From Bacteroidia bacterium (GTDB taxonomy: Bacteria > Bacteroidota > Bacteroidia > Flavobacteriales > Flavobacteriaceae), in NCBI GenBank assembly GCA_030427585.1, contig JAUIBW010000015.1:1-64000 (forward strand): a DNA stretch of 64,000 bases. The letters are read 5' to 3'. Positions 20,307 through 29,982 of this stretch are shown piece after piece. Below the pieces are notes generated by a model. It saw only the letters and a list, made by a program, of their open reading frames with translations. It had not been told where the DNA came from and did not search any database. The first letter of the stretch is position 1; each line of letters begins with the position of its first letter. A program made the position numbers and the translations under genes.

Positions 20307-21629
20307 TTATTTGTAAACTTCTTTTATGAATTCATCAAAACTAACCTCTTTTACCTTTAGCTTTGCATTTTCTTTATAATAATTAAGTAGCTTTTTACTC
20401 ATCAATTGCTCAGAGATTCTTTTAACCTCTTCCTGATTGGATAATATTCTTGCTGCAATATCCTCTAGTTCTTTATCTTCTGGAGAATTTTGCCCAAATT
20501 GAGCCATCTGTCCTTTGATTAACTCTTTTGCAAAATCTTTCAATTCTTCAAAAGTTACCTGAAGATTATTATCATTAATTATTTTACCTTCGATTAATTG
20601 ATAACGTAACCCTTTTTCACTTTTTTCAAATTCATCCTTCGCTTCATCTTCTGTCAAAGGTTTCTCTCCAGTTGCTCTAATCCATTTCTTCAAAAACTCA
20701 TTAGGGAGATCAAATTTAGTATTCTCTAAAACGCTTTCTGTAATATCATTAAGCAATTGTTGTTCTGACTGTTGCTCGAATTGACGTTCGGCATCTTCTT
20801 TTATTTTTTCTTTCAGATCAGTAACCGATTTTATAACACCCGCACCATATAGTTTATCGAATAACTCCTGATCTAAATCTGCAAGTTCCTGGGTATTTAT
20901 TTCTGAAACCGTAAAAGTTACTTCTATATTAAGATCATGCGCTTCATCATGACTTATTTTTAAAGCACTTATCAAATCATGATCATCTGCAAATAATCCT
21001 TTTGTCTTTAACTTGATAACATCACCTACTTTTGCTCCTATAAATTTATCAAGGTTCTTTTTACCTTTAATTTTATCTAAAGAAACAGTAAATGTATTAT
21101 CAATTTCTTTTTCTTCATTCACAAAAGAACCAGCTACCAAATCATCATTCTCTACAACATCTTTGGATATAAGCTTGCCATATTGTTTCTGAATGGTTTT
21201 AATCTGATTATCGATCATCTCATCATTTGCTACAATTTTGTAGTGAGTGATCGCTTTTTTGCCATTAAGTTTTATTTCAAATTTTGGTGCTAATCCAAGT
21301 TCAAATTCGAAAGAGTAATCATCAGTATCCCAGTCAAAGTTTTCCTGTTCCTTTGGTAATGGGTTTCCTAATACATCAAGTTTTTCTTCTGTAAGATATT
21401 TATTTAATGCATCTTGTAACAGTTTATTTACTTCATCTACCAAAACTGCTTTTCCATATTGTTTTTTAACAAGTCCCATAGGAACGTGACCTTTTCTAAA
21501 ACCAGGAATATTAGCATTTTTACGATAATCACTAAGGATTTTTTCGACCTTATCATTATAGTCTTCTTTAGCGATATCTACCGTTAACACTGCATTTAAT
21601 TCGTCTAATTGCTCTTTTGAAATATTCAT
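20307..21629 (-). CDS. tig: Trigger factor
   Basis: GFRKGHVPMGLVKKQYGKAVLVDEVNKLL ribosome-binding motif; location upstream of clpP-clpX. Confidence 0.95.
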   Translation of the reverse strand: MNISKEQLDELNAVLTVDIAKEDYNDKVEKILSDYRKNANIPGFRKGHVPMGLVKKQYGKAVLVDEVNKLLQDALNKYLTEEKLDVLGNPLPKEQENFDWDTDDYSFEFELGLAPKFEIKLNGKKAITHYKIVANDEMIDNQIKTIQKQYGKLISKDVVENDDLVAGSFVNEEKEIDNTFTVSLDKIKGKKNLDKFIGAKVGDVIKLKTKGLFADDHDLISALKISHDEAHDLNIEVTFTVSEINTQELADLDQELFDKLYGAGVIKSVTDLKEKIKEDAERQFEQQSEQQLLNDITESVLENTKFDLPNEFLKKWIRATGEKPLTEDEAKDEFEKSEKGLRYQLIEGKIINDNNLQVTFEELKDFAKELIKGQMAQFGQNSPEDKELEDIAARILSNQEEVKRISEQLMSKKLLNYYKENAKLKVKEVSFDEFIKEVYK

Positions 21630-21725
21630 TATCTCTACGTTTACTACTAAAATTTGGCTTGCAAAAGTAATACTTTTTTAGATCACAACAAACTTTTAAC
21701 TCCTTGAAAAACAGTAAGCGTTACA

Positions 21726-22073
21726 TTAATTTTTGTCTTTCTTCAAAATAGAATGTAGTATTGATTGAAACACAGATAACAAGACACTAAAGATCAGCGC
21801 CCACAACCATCCATTTACACTAAAACCAGCAATAAAATAATCTGCCAATAAAATAATTGCAGCATTAATAACTAAAAGGAACAATCCCAAAGTAAGTATT
21901 GTAGCTGGCAATGTTAAAATAATCAGTAAAGGCTTTATAATTGTATTCAAAATTGCCAAAACAACGGCAACTATTAATGCACTAACATAATTATCGACTC
22001 CAACTCCCGGTAGGATTTTAGCTAAAAGAAGCACTGCTAATGCATTTAAAATAATTTTAAGAATAAGATTCAT
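21726..22073 (-). CDS. Small 4-TM membrane protein (phage holin superfamily IV-like domain)
   Basis: ILNTIIKPLLIILTLPATILTLGLFLLVINAAIILLADYFIAGF. Confidence 0.8.
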   Translation of the reverse strand: MNLILKIILNALAVLLLAKILPGVGVDNYVSALIVAVVLAILNTIIKPLLIILTLPATILTLGLFLLVINAAIILLADYFIAGFSVNGWLWALIFSVLLSVFQSILHSILKKDKN

Positions 22074-22104
22074 ACTTCAAATATAAGCTTTATCTCATTC
22101 AATA

Positions 22105-22137
22105 AAAAAGCCTGCTGAAAAAAACAACAGGCTTTTA
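22105..22137 (-). terminator. Terminator downstream of the SGNH/GDSL lipoprotein gene
   Basis: Minus strand: AAAAGCCTGTTGTTTTTTTCAGCAGGCTTTTTTA. Confidence 0.75.
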
Positions 22138-22162
22138 CCTAAACATTGTCTAGTATATTTTC

Positions 22163-23752
22163 TTAATTAACATCATTACTTAGGGTAACTGTGCCATAAT
22201 CTGCAGGATTAACCCTTGGCAAGTTGGCTCCATAAGTAGCTTTAATAGCATCTAATACCCCGTTGGTTATCAAAGCATGAGCTCTTGGTGTTGGGTGTAC
22301 TCCATCTAATGAGAACCCTCCTCCTCTTACAAATTCTGATGTAATGATTCCTCCATCAATAGGAATACCTCCGTTTGCAGCTTGTGCCAAATCGGCTGCT
22401 GCGTCATAAAATGCTAATCCTTTGGCTGTAGCAAGACCTGCAATAGTAGCATTAAATCCTGTACGAGCATTTTCTATAGCTGTTTGTTCTGCAGGTATTA
22501 ACACATACTTATCTTCTAAAGGAAAACTAACACCATTAACCGCTAATTGCCCTGCTTCTTCTTGAGATAAGCCTAAACCAACCAATTCTGCAAACCTAGC
22601 CTCATTAACTTTTCCGATAATACTTGAACTGGTAAGTACTAACAAATCTTCTGCTGTTGCTTGTCTTGCCTGACCATATTGTGCACCAAAAAGTGCTGCT
22701 TTTAATGCTCCAAATGTAGGCGTTAAAGCAGCAGTCAATTGAGCTGTTTTATCTTCAAGTGATTCATCTTTAATTACCACAGCACTTGGCCCAGTAGTAG
22801 AAAATTCTATCGCTCTTTCTGGAACACCAATACCAGCAAACGCAAGATTTAACCCTGCATAGGTTGCATTAAGCGTAGGTATTTGTGGCCCAAAATCTGG
22901 ATTCAAAGGACTTAATGGTGCATAAGGAACCGTTGTAAAAAATGGTATAGAAGTTACACTTGGTAAGTTTAACAATACTCCTTTAGCTCCGTTTGCAGTA
23001 AGTGCATCAATTAATTGACTATAAACACCTGCAAACACAGTAGTATTTGTAATATCATTTGGACCATATGTAGATGGGTCAGGGTTAGGCACTTCATTAT
23101 GATCTGCTCCTACACCACCAGAAGTAGCATAGCTAAGGATATCATTATTTCCGATCCATAAACTAAAAAACGTAGGGTTTTGGGCTACAGCATCTCCTAC
23201 AACCGTTGCTGTTGTAGAAGAAGCAAATCTTGCAAAATAAGGATTTGCAGAACCACTTGACACTCCTGCTACATTACCATATCCTGGTGCAGCCAAATGA
23301 AAACTTTTTGCTCCGGGAACTCCCATATTATTGAAAGAACTGGCTAGATTATTTGTGAAGTCAGTTGAAGGTACTGCTCCTGTATATGTTGCTGGACCAA
23401 CCGGCTTACCATCTGCATCAAATACCAATACAAATCTCGGAGGGAAGGTAACCGGATCATTACTAAACCCTCCTGTATTATCCGACATTAATGGTTGCGT
23501 AAAATCGCCACCGCCTGCAAATGCAAATTGTTTAGATAGTATATTAGGATACGAATTTTCTTGTCCTGTTATATATAATGCTCCATCTGCAAAACCTGCT
23601 GTAAGCGAGTTCCCTAATGCTACATAGTTACTAAAATCAGCTTCTCCACTTGTATACGTTCCTGCTTCATCAATCGGATTATCAAATTCTGGTTCACATG
23701 CTATTATTCCTAATGCAAGAATCACTAAGTATTTTATATTTTTCCTCATCAT
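22163..23752 (-). CDS. SGNH/GDSL hydrolase family lipoprotein
   Basis: Lipobox LGIIAC; ALGNSLTAGFADG block I; WIGNNDIL block III; DGVHPTPRAHALI block V. Confidence 0.88.
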   Translation of the reverse strand: MMRKNIKYLVILALGIIACEPEFDNPIDEAGTYTSGEADFSNYVALGNSLTAGFADGALYITGQENSYPNILSKQFAFAGGGDFTQPLMSDNTGGFSNDPVTFPPRFVLVFDADGKPVGPATYTGAVPSTDFTNNLASSFNNMGVPGAKSFHLAAPGYGNVAGVSSGSANPYFARFASSTTATVVGDAVAQNPTFFSLWIGNNDILSYATSGGVGADHNEVPNPDPSTYGPNDITNTTVFAGVYSQLIDALTANGAKGVLLNLPSVTSIPFFTTVPYAPLSPLNPDFGPQIPTLNATYAGLNLAFAGIGVPERAIEFSTTGPSAVVIKDESLEDKTAQLTAALTPTFGALKAALFGAQYGQARQATAEDLLVLTSSSIIGKVNEARFAELVGLGLSQEEAGQLAVNGVSFPLEDKYVLIPAEQTAIENARTGFNATIAGLATAKGLAFYDAAADLAQAANGGIPIDGGIITSEFVRGGGFSLDGVHPTPRAHALITNGVLDAIKATYGANLPRVNPADYGTVTLSNDVN

Positions 23753-23757
23753 CTTTA

Positions 23758-25005
23758 TTACATTTTATAAGTTAAACCAAGTCCAGGAGCAAATGCGCTG
23801 GATTTATATGTCCCTCCAAAAGATTCTTTACCACCTGTTGAGTTTGTACCAAAATCATAAGACGCATCTACCTCTTCAAATCTCAAGTAAAAGAATGAAG
23901 CATCAATAGCTAACTTAGGTGTTACGGCAAAACTTAAACCACCAGTAAATCCATCAGAGTCATTACGAGGAGTTTCTGGAGCAAAATAACCTGATTGCAC
24001 AGGAGTTTCATCACGATAATATCCTGCTCTTAAGGTAATTTTATCGGTTGCCTGATACTGCAATCCAAGTCGGTATACCGAAGAATTTTTATAATTACGT
24101 GGGTTTACCGAACTAGAACCATTACCAAAAGTAAGATCCAACGACTTGTATACATCCCAGAATTGTCTATTATAATCAAATGCAAATACCCATTTCTTAT
24201 ATTCGTATGAAAGTCCTAAAGTAAGTTCTGCTGGCAATGGCAGCTCTGCATTAAAGGTTGTAGTTCCATTAGCTGGTGCGGCAGGAGAATTTGGAAAATT
24301 CGAAAAAGTAGCTTCTCCTCCTTCAACTTCCATAATAATCTCACTACGGTAGTTAAACCCAATATGAAAATTTTCAGCAGGATTAAACATGGCGCCTATA
24401 CTCCATCCCCAGTTAGTTACTCCAGAATCTTCTACGGTAATATTAGAGCGATTACCTTCTAGATCGGTAGTTGTTCTACTGGCATTACGATTAAAGTTTA
24501 CCGAACCAGTAACATAAATAGGTCCTCCCCCAATACTAAATTGGTCAGAAATCTTAAACGATACCACTGGTTGTATATAGATTGCTGCCAATTCAATATT
24601 ATTCACCAAATGAGAACCAGACCAGTTTGTAGGCCATTCTACTTCACTACCAAAAGGAGTATATACTCCTAAACCAATAGACATCCAGTCATTTACTTTA
24701 TAAGAACCATATAAATTAAGAGGAGTTCCTACAGAACTGTCTGTTTCTGAAGAAGTACCAAATTCTTTATTTTGATATATTACATCTGTAAAAACCCCAC
24801 TTACACCAACACTTACGTTTAACTTATTTTCTAAATACACAAGGCCCGCAGGATTAAAGAATACCAACTCGGCACTATTCACCACTGCTACTCCGGTATG
24901 CCCCATTGCAATCGCTCTTTGCCCTTGCACACTAACTCTATATCCGCCTGCATACGTAACCAAAGTTACCGAGACGAACAGAATAAATAATAAAAGTTTT
25001 CTCAT
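23758..25005 (-). CDS. OmpP1/FadL/TodX family outer membrane transporter
   Basis: Signal peptide; GYRVSVQGQRAIAMGHTGVAVVNSAELVFFNPAGLVYLENKL typical FadL N-terminus; beta-barrel pattern. Confidence 0.88.
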   Translation of the reverse strand: MRKLLLFILFVSVTLVTYAGGYRVSVQGQRAIAMGHTGVAVVNSAELVFFNPAGLVYLENKLNVSVGVSGVFTDVIYQNKEFGTSSETDSSVGTPLNLYGSYKVNDWMSIGLGVYTPFGSEVEWPTNWSGSHLVNNIELAAIYIQPVVSFKISDQFSIGGGPIYVTGSVNFNRNASRTTTDLEGNRSNITVEDSGVTNWGWSIGAMFNPAENFHIGFNYRSEIIMEVEGGEATFSNFPNSPAAPANGTTTFNAELPLPAELTLGLSYEYKKWVFAFDYNRQFWDVYKSLDLTFGNGSSSVNPRNYKNSSVYRLGLQYQATDKITLRAGYYRDETPVQSGYFAPETPRNDSDGFTGGLSFAVTPKLAIDASFFYLRFEEVDASYDFGTNSTGGKESFGGTYKSSAFAPGLGLTYKM

Positions 25006-25286
25006 AATTAATCTAGTATTGTTTGTTATGTTAGAATGAACTTGTCTACTTTTTGTTTGTGAGTGAAAAATTTTGGCAGTTAATCTAGAATAAAAGGTTT
25101 TCTATGGGTGTCACCAAGCCAAATTATGGTAAAGACACAAGAGCTTAGAGGCCAAAATGTAAAATTCGTAGGTAAACAAAAAGTTTAGATAAGTTCTATA
25201 TTAAAATTTGATTTTCCAAATTTAATAGAAAATACTAATTATCCAACGAATTCATTAAAATATTATGCATACATAGCATTTTTTCT

Positions 25287-26054
25287 CTATTTTTTGATAA
25301 ATTCTAACACCTCTTGTAAAAAAATCGTTGGGTTTTCGGCATGTAACCAATGACCTGCATTTGAAATTTCCTTGATTATTGAATTAGGGAATTGTTTTTT
25401 TATTCTGGTTTCATCTTCATTCAAAATATAATTAGATCTTTCGCCTTTAAGAAAAAGAGTATACCCAGAATAACTATATTGCTTTGGTAACTCTACTCCT
25501 ATTTCGTGAGCATTTTTCATCAATACTTCTAAATTCATTCGTAATCCGAGAACTCCTTTTTCTTTCCAATACAGGTTTTTAAGAAGAAACATTCTTACAC
25601 CTGTATCGGGCACGTACGTACTTAACTCATGATCCACCTCTCCTCTGGATTTTAAAATTTCAAAATCCAAAGCACTTAACCCATCCAAAATATCCTGATG
25701 ATGTAGTGGATAATATTTTGGCCCTATATCTGCTATAATTAGATGATCAATCAAGTTAGGGTATTTTGACGCGAAAAGCATTACAGTCTTTCCTCCCATA
25801 GAGTGTCCCAAAATATTACAATGTTGTAAACGATGTTCTTCACAGTACATCGCTAAATCATCTGCAAGTATACCATAACTAAACTCATCACTATGAGGGC
25901 TTCTACCATGGTTTCGTTGGTCTACCAAATGAACCTGGAATCCTTGTTCAGAGATTTTCTTTCCGAGTGTCTTCCAATTATCCCCCATTCCTAAAAATCC
26001 ATGAAGGATTATAAAAGGCTGCCCTTCACCAAAAACATTTGCATATAACTTCAT
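25287..26054 (-). CDS. Alpha/beta fold hydrolase (YbfF-like)
   Basis: ILHGFLGMGDNWKTLG, DQRNHGRSPHS, ILGHSMGGKTVM, GHWLHAENP. Confidence 0.88.
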   Translation of the reverse strand: MKLYANVFGEGQPFIILHGFLGMGDNWKTLGKKISEQGFQVHLVDQRNHGRSPHSDEFSYGILADDLAMYCEEHRLQHCNILGHSMGGKTVMLFASKYPNLIDHLIIADIGPKYYPLHHQDILDGLSALDFEILKSRGEVDHELSTYVPDTGVRMFLLKNLYWKEKGVLGLRMNLEVLMKNAHEIGVELPKQYSYSGYTLFLKGERSNYILNEDETRIKKQFPNSIIKEISNAGHWLHAENPTIFLQEVLEFIKK

Positions 26055-26063
26055 ATCTACCGT

Positions 26064-26777
26064 TTATTTTAGTCGATGTAAATACATGTTAACTACATTC
26101 TCTAATCCAAGGTATATAGACTCACTTATTAAAGCATGCCCAATAGAAACTTCAAGAAGCCCAGGAATATTTTCTTTAAAAAACTTAATATTATCTAAAG
26201 AGAGATCATGTCCTGCATTTATTCCAATCCCAAGATCAATTGCCTGCTGAGCACAAGCCGTATAGGGCTGTATCCCTTTCAAATTTCCTTTTGCATATTC
26301 TGAAGCAAATTCTTCGGTATATAATTCAATTCTATCTGCTCCAGTACTTACAGCACCTTCTATCATCTCAGAAACAGGATCTACAAATATTGAGGTTCTA
26401 ATATCATTACGCTTAAACTCAGATATTACTTCTTTCAAAAAACTTTTATGTTTTTTTGTATCCCAACCTGCATTACTCGTTATAGCATCTTCTGCATCAG
26501 GCACCAAAGTAACCTGCGTTGGTTTAACAGCCAATACCAACTCTATAAATTTAGGAATAGGATTTCCTTCTATATTATACTCTGTATATACAATTGGTTT
26601 CAGATCATATGCGTCCTGATATCGTATATGTCTTTCATCTGGTCTTGGATGTATGGTAATTCCTTCTCCTCCAAAATGCTGAATATCGGTCGCTACTTGT
26701 ATTAAATTAGGAGTATTCCCCCCTCTTGAATTACGTAAAGTTGCAATTTTATTAACGTTAACACTTAATTTTGTCAT
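26064..26777 (-). CDS. pdxJ: Pyridoxine 5'-phosphate synthase
   Basis: LSVNVNKIATLRNSRGGNTPN, GITIHPRPDERHI, TLVPDAEDAITSNAGWD, INAGHDLSLDN, SIGHALISESI. Confidence 0.96.
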   Translation of the reverse strand: MTKLSVNVNKIATLRNSRGGNTPNLIQVATDIQHFGGEGITIHPRPDERHIRYQDAYDLKPIVYTEYNIEGNPIPKFIELVLAVKPTQVTLVPDAEDAITSNAGWDTKKHKSFLKEVISEFKRNDIRTSIFVDPVSEMIEGAVSTGADRIELYTEEFASEYAKGNLKGIQPYTACAQQAIDLGIGINAGHDLSLDNIKFFKENIPGLLEVSIGHALISESIYLGLENVVNMYLHRLK

Positions 26778-26878
26778 GGTTTTTGATGTCTTTTACTAAA
26801 AAAGCAAAAATACAAAGTTGAGAACGCCTTGATTGTATATTTTTTGATTATTTTGCATAATATAGCCCCTCAAAAGTT

Positions 26879-27535
26879 ATGAAAACGAATTTATACATAG
26901 TTAATGAAATAGAACCTCTTAATGTATCTGTCAAAGTTACTGAGGCACAACTGCTATTCAATGAACTTACCTATACTCATTTTCCTGTTATAAAACAGAA
27001 TATATATTTAGGATGCGTTTCTGAAGCAGATATTCGATGTTTCGAAACCGATAAAACTTTAGAAGCCTATCAATATGCCCTTGAAGGGTTTTATGTAAGA
27101 AAAGGTGATAACTGGTTAGATATTCTAGAATCTTTCGCACAGAATAATTCTAATATTATGCCAGTACTTGATGACAATAATAGTTATTTAGGTTTTTTTG
27201 AACTTGGTGATATTATGAACCTTTTTAATGAAACCCCATTTCTTAGTGAGCATGGTAATATTTTAATAGTAGAAAAAGGAGTTCTGGATTATTCTTTTAG
27301 TGAAATTTCGCAAATTGTAGAATCAAACAATGCCAAAGTATTAGGGTTATTTATATCGAATATGGAAAATGATGTCGCCCAAATAACATTAAAAATTAGT
27401 GATACCGACATTAATAATATTGTACAAACATTTAGAAGATATAGTTATAATATTGTTTCAAAACATCAGGAAGATACATTTTTGACAAATCTTAAAGAAA
27501 GATCCCAGTATTTAGCAAAATACCTTAATATATAG
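26879..27535 (+). CDS. CBS domain-containing protein
   Basis: Tandem CBS-like repeats followed by a C-terminal ACT-like region; directly upstream of nadK. Confidence 0.75.
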   Translation: MKTNLYIVNEIEPLNVSVKVTEAQLLFNELTYTHFPVIKQNIYLGCVSEADIRCFETDKTLEAYQYALEGFYVRKGDNWLDILESFAQNNSNIMPVLDDNNSYLGFFELGDIMNLFNETPFLSEHGNILIVEKGVLDYSFSEISQIVESNNAKVLGLFISNMENDVAQITLKISDTDINNIVQTFRRYSYNIVSKHQEDTFLTNLKERSQYLAKYLNI

Positions 27536-27576
27536 AACAGGTCACCTAATCTAATACTAACACAAATCAAATTATA

Positions 27577-28461
27577 ATGAAGATCGGTATATACGGGCAG
27601 TTCTATCATAAAAATTCAGGAATCTATATTCAACAACTATTAGAGACTCTTGATAAAAATGGTGTAGAAGTTGTAATTGAGAAAAATTTTCTCGAATTGA
27701 TAAATCTTCATGATGAAATAGATAAAACATATTCTCATTTTAGTACTTTTGAAGAACTGGATACGTCATATGATCTTTTTTTTAGTATCGGGGGAGACGG
27801 CACTATTCTTAAAACGATCACCTATGTTCGAGATTTAGGAATCCCTATTGCTGGGATCAACACCGGAAGATTAGGTTTTTTGGCTACCATTCAAAAAGAA
27901 GAAATTAAAGATACCATAGCACTCATCCTTGATAAGAAATTTTATATTTCTTCAAGAAGTCTCTTAACAGTAGAAACTTTACCTGCCACAGAAGAATTTG
28001 GTGTATTGAATTTTGCAATGAATGAGATCGCAGTAAGCCGAAGAAATACAACCTCTATGATTACTGTACATACTACTCTTAACAATGAGTTTCTTACTTC
28101 ATATTGGGCTGATGGTTTAATTGTTTCTACTCCTACCGGGTCTACAGGATACTCCTTAAGTTGTGGTGGCCCAGTAATGATGCCTGATGCAGAAAGTATG
28201 GTACTCACTCCTATTGCTCCGCATAATCTTAATGTAAGACCTCTTGTTATACCTGATAATCAAGAAATCAAATTACAGGTCTCGGGAAGAGAAGACGCTT
28301 ATTTAATTTCTTTAGACTCAAGAATACACACACTACCCAATGAAGCTACAGTAATTATTAAAAAAGCTCCGTTCAAAATTAATATGGTAGTTCTGCAAGA
28401 TGAAAGCTTTCTAAAAACGTTGCGTAAAAAGATGCTTTGGGGGGAAGATAAACGCAATTGA
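27577..28461 (+). CDS. nadK: NAD kinase
   Basis: FFSIGGDGTILKTI, GINTGRLGFLATI, ADGLIVSTPTGSTGYSLSCGGP. Confidence 0.97.
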   Translation: MKIGIYGQFYHKNSGIYIQQLLETLDKNGVEVVIEKNFLELINLHDEIDKTYSHFSTFEELDTSYDLFFSIGGDGTILKTITYVRDLGIPIAGINTGRLGFLATIQKEEIKDTIALILDKKFYISSRSLLTVETLPATEEFGVLNFAMNEIAVSRRNTTSMITVHTTLNNEFLTSYWADGLIVSTPTGSTGYSLSCGGPVMMPDAESMVLTPIAPHNLNVRPLVIPDNQEIKLQVSGREDAYLISLDSRIHTLPNEATVIIKKAPFKINMVVLQDESFLKTLRKKMLWGEDKRN

Positions 28462-28514
28462 ACAATAAAATGTGCTAAAAAGTGTTTTTTATTCATACTA
28501 TTTTACTCAAATTC

Positions 28515-28543
28515 TTGTGTACTAAAGTTAATTGTTATATTTG
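28515..28543 (+). promoter_or_regulatory. Candidate Bacteroidota promoter (TTG - 18 nt - TATATTTG)
   Basis: Matches the -33 TTG / -7 TAnnTTTG consensus; 17 nt upstream of the next ATG. Confidence 0.5.
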
Positions 28544-28560
28544 CAAACTTTTGAAAATCT

Positions 28561-29238
28561 ATGAGATACTTAGCATCACTTATAATTGTTGTATTTTTTG
28601 TACAACCAATCGCATCACAAACTTACGAAGTAGGTTTGATGGCTGGAGGAGCTAACTATATAGGAGATGTAGGATCTACATACTACATTTCGCCTAATAA
28701 TGTTGCTTTTGGAGCCATAGGAAAATGGAACCGAAGCAAACGACATGCTTTTAGAGCTTCATTTTTGTATGCCAAACTCAATGCCAATGACAACAAAGGG
28801 GATGATAGAAGAAAACAAAGAGGGCTAAGTTTTAGCAATTCTGTAAAAGAAATATCCCTAGGAATGGAATTTAATTTCTGGGATTGGTATCTTTACGACG
28901 GAGACCCTCAATTTACCCCTTATCTATATACAGGAATTACTACATTCAATTATGGTGCATTAGCTGTTGATGCGAATAATCAAATCAATGCATATGCAGA
29001 TAAATGGAGTTTCGCAATCCCTATGGTTTTAGGGATTAAAAAAACATTAGGCAGAAAATTTGTATTAGGTGCAGAAATAGGTGCCAGATACACATTTACG
29101 GATAATCTTGATGGCAGTAATCCTGATGATAGATATGGAACAGGATTTGGTAATTTAAATAACAATGACTGGTATATATTTACAGGTATAACAATATCGT
29201 ATACCTGGGGTAGAATACCATGTTTTTGTGCTTTCTAA
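28561..29238 (+). CDS. DUF6089-like outer membrane beta-barrel protein
   Basis: Signal peptide; YEVGLMAGGANYIGDVG; NADK-DUF6089-uppS-bamA gene order. Confidence 0.75.
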   Translation: MRYLASLIIVVFFVQPIASQTYEVGLMAGGANYIGDVGSTYYISPNNVAFGAIGKWNRSKRHAFRASFLYAKLNANDNKGDDRRKQRGLSFSNSVKEISLGMEFNFWDWYLYDGDPQFTPYLYTGITTFNYGALAVDANNQINAYADKWSFAIPMVLGIKKTLGRKFVLGAEIGARYTFTDNLDGSNPDDRYGTGFGNLNNNDWYIFTGITISYTWGRIPCFCAF

Positions 29239-29240
29239 AA

Positions 29241-29978
29241 ATGATTGATAAAAAACAATTAAACTCTAATATCCCACAGCACGTTGCCATTATTATGGAT
29301 GGTAATGGACGATGGGCTAAAAAGAAAGGTTTATTTAGAGCCGTTGGTCACGAAAACGGAACTAAAGCCGTTAAAGAAGCTGTAGAAAGCAGTGCCGAAA
29401 TAGGCGTTAAATATCTTACACTATATGCTTTTTCTACAGAAAACTGGAATAGACCAAAACTTGAAGTAGAAACCTTAATGAAACTTTTGGTAAGTTCTTT
29501 AAAAAAGGAAATCAAAACACTTAAGGATAATAATATTAAACTTAATGCTATTGGAAATTTGCAGTCGCTTCCCGATAAAGCAAGAGTAGAACTTTTAGAA
29601 GTTATTGAAAAGACCAAATCCAACACACATATGACGCTTACTCTGGCCTTAAGCTATGGAAGCAGAGAAGAGCTCGTAAAAACTATCAAAGAAATAAGTA
29701 TTAAAGTTAAAAATGGTGTAATTTCGCCACATCTTATAAATGAATCAGTCATTAATGAGCATTTGTATACAAAAGACCTGCCCGATGTGGACTTATTGAT
29801 ACGTACCAGTGGGGAACAACGTATTAGTAATTTTTTACTATGGCAAATTGCGTATGCAGAATTATATTTTACAGAAATTTTATGGCCAGACTTTAAAAAA
29901 GCCGATTTATTTGAGGCCATATACAATTATCAAAAAAGAGAAAGAAGATTTGGAAAAACTAGTGAGCAGCTCAGTTAA
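29241..29978 (+). CDS. uppS: Isoprenyl (undecaprenyl diphosphate) transferase
   Basis: HVAIIMDGNGRWAKKKGL, YAFSTENWNRPK, DLLIRTSGEQRISNFLLWQIAYAELYF. Start placed at ATG 29241 rather than ORF-track 29220. Confidence 0.95.
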   Translation: MIDKKQLNSNIPQHVAIIMDGNGRWAKKKGLFRAVGHENGTKAVKEAVESSAEIGVKYLTLYAFSTENWNRPKLEVETLMKLLVSSLKKEIKTLKDNNIKLNAIGNLQSLPDKARVELLEVIEKTKSNTHMTLTLALSYGSREELVKTIKEISIKVKNGVISPHLINESVINEHLYTKDLPDVDLLIRTSGEQRISNFLLWQIAYAELYFTEILWPDFKKADLFEAIYNYQKRERRFGKTSEQLS

Positions 29979-29982
29979 AGAA

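Noticed and set aside
21726-22073. Holin-like protein as evidence of a prophage
   Set aside because: The family name is historical; this is a widespread chromosomal 4-TM protein and no phage gene is nearby.
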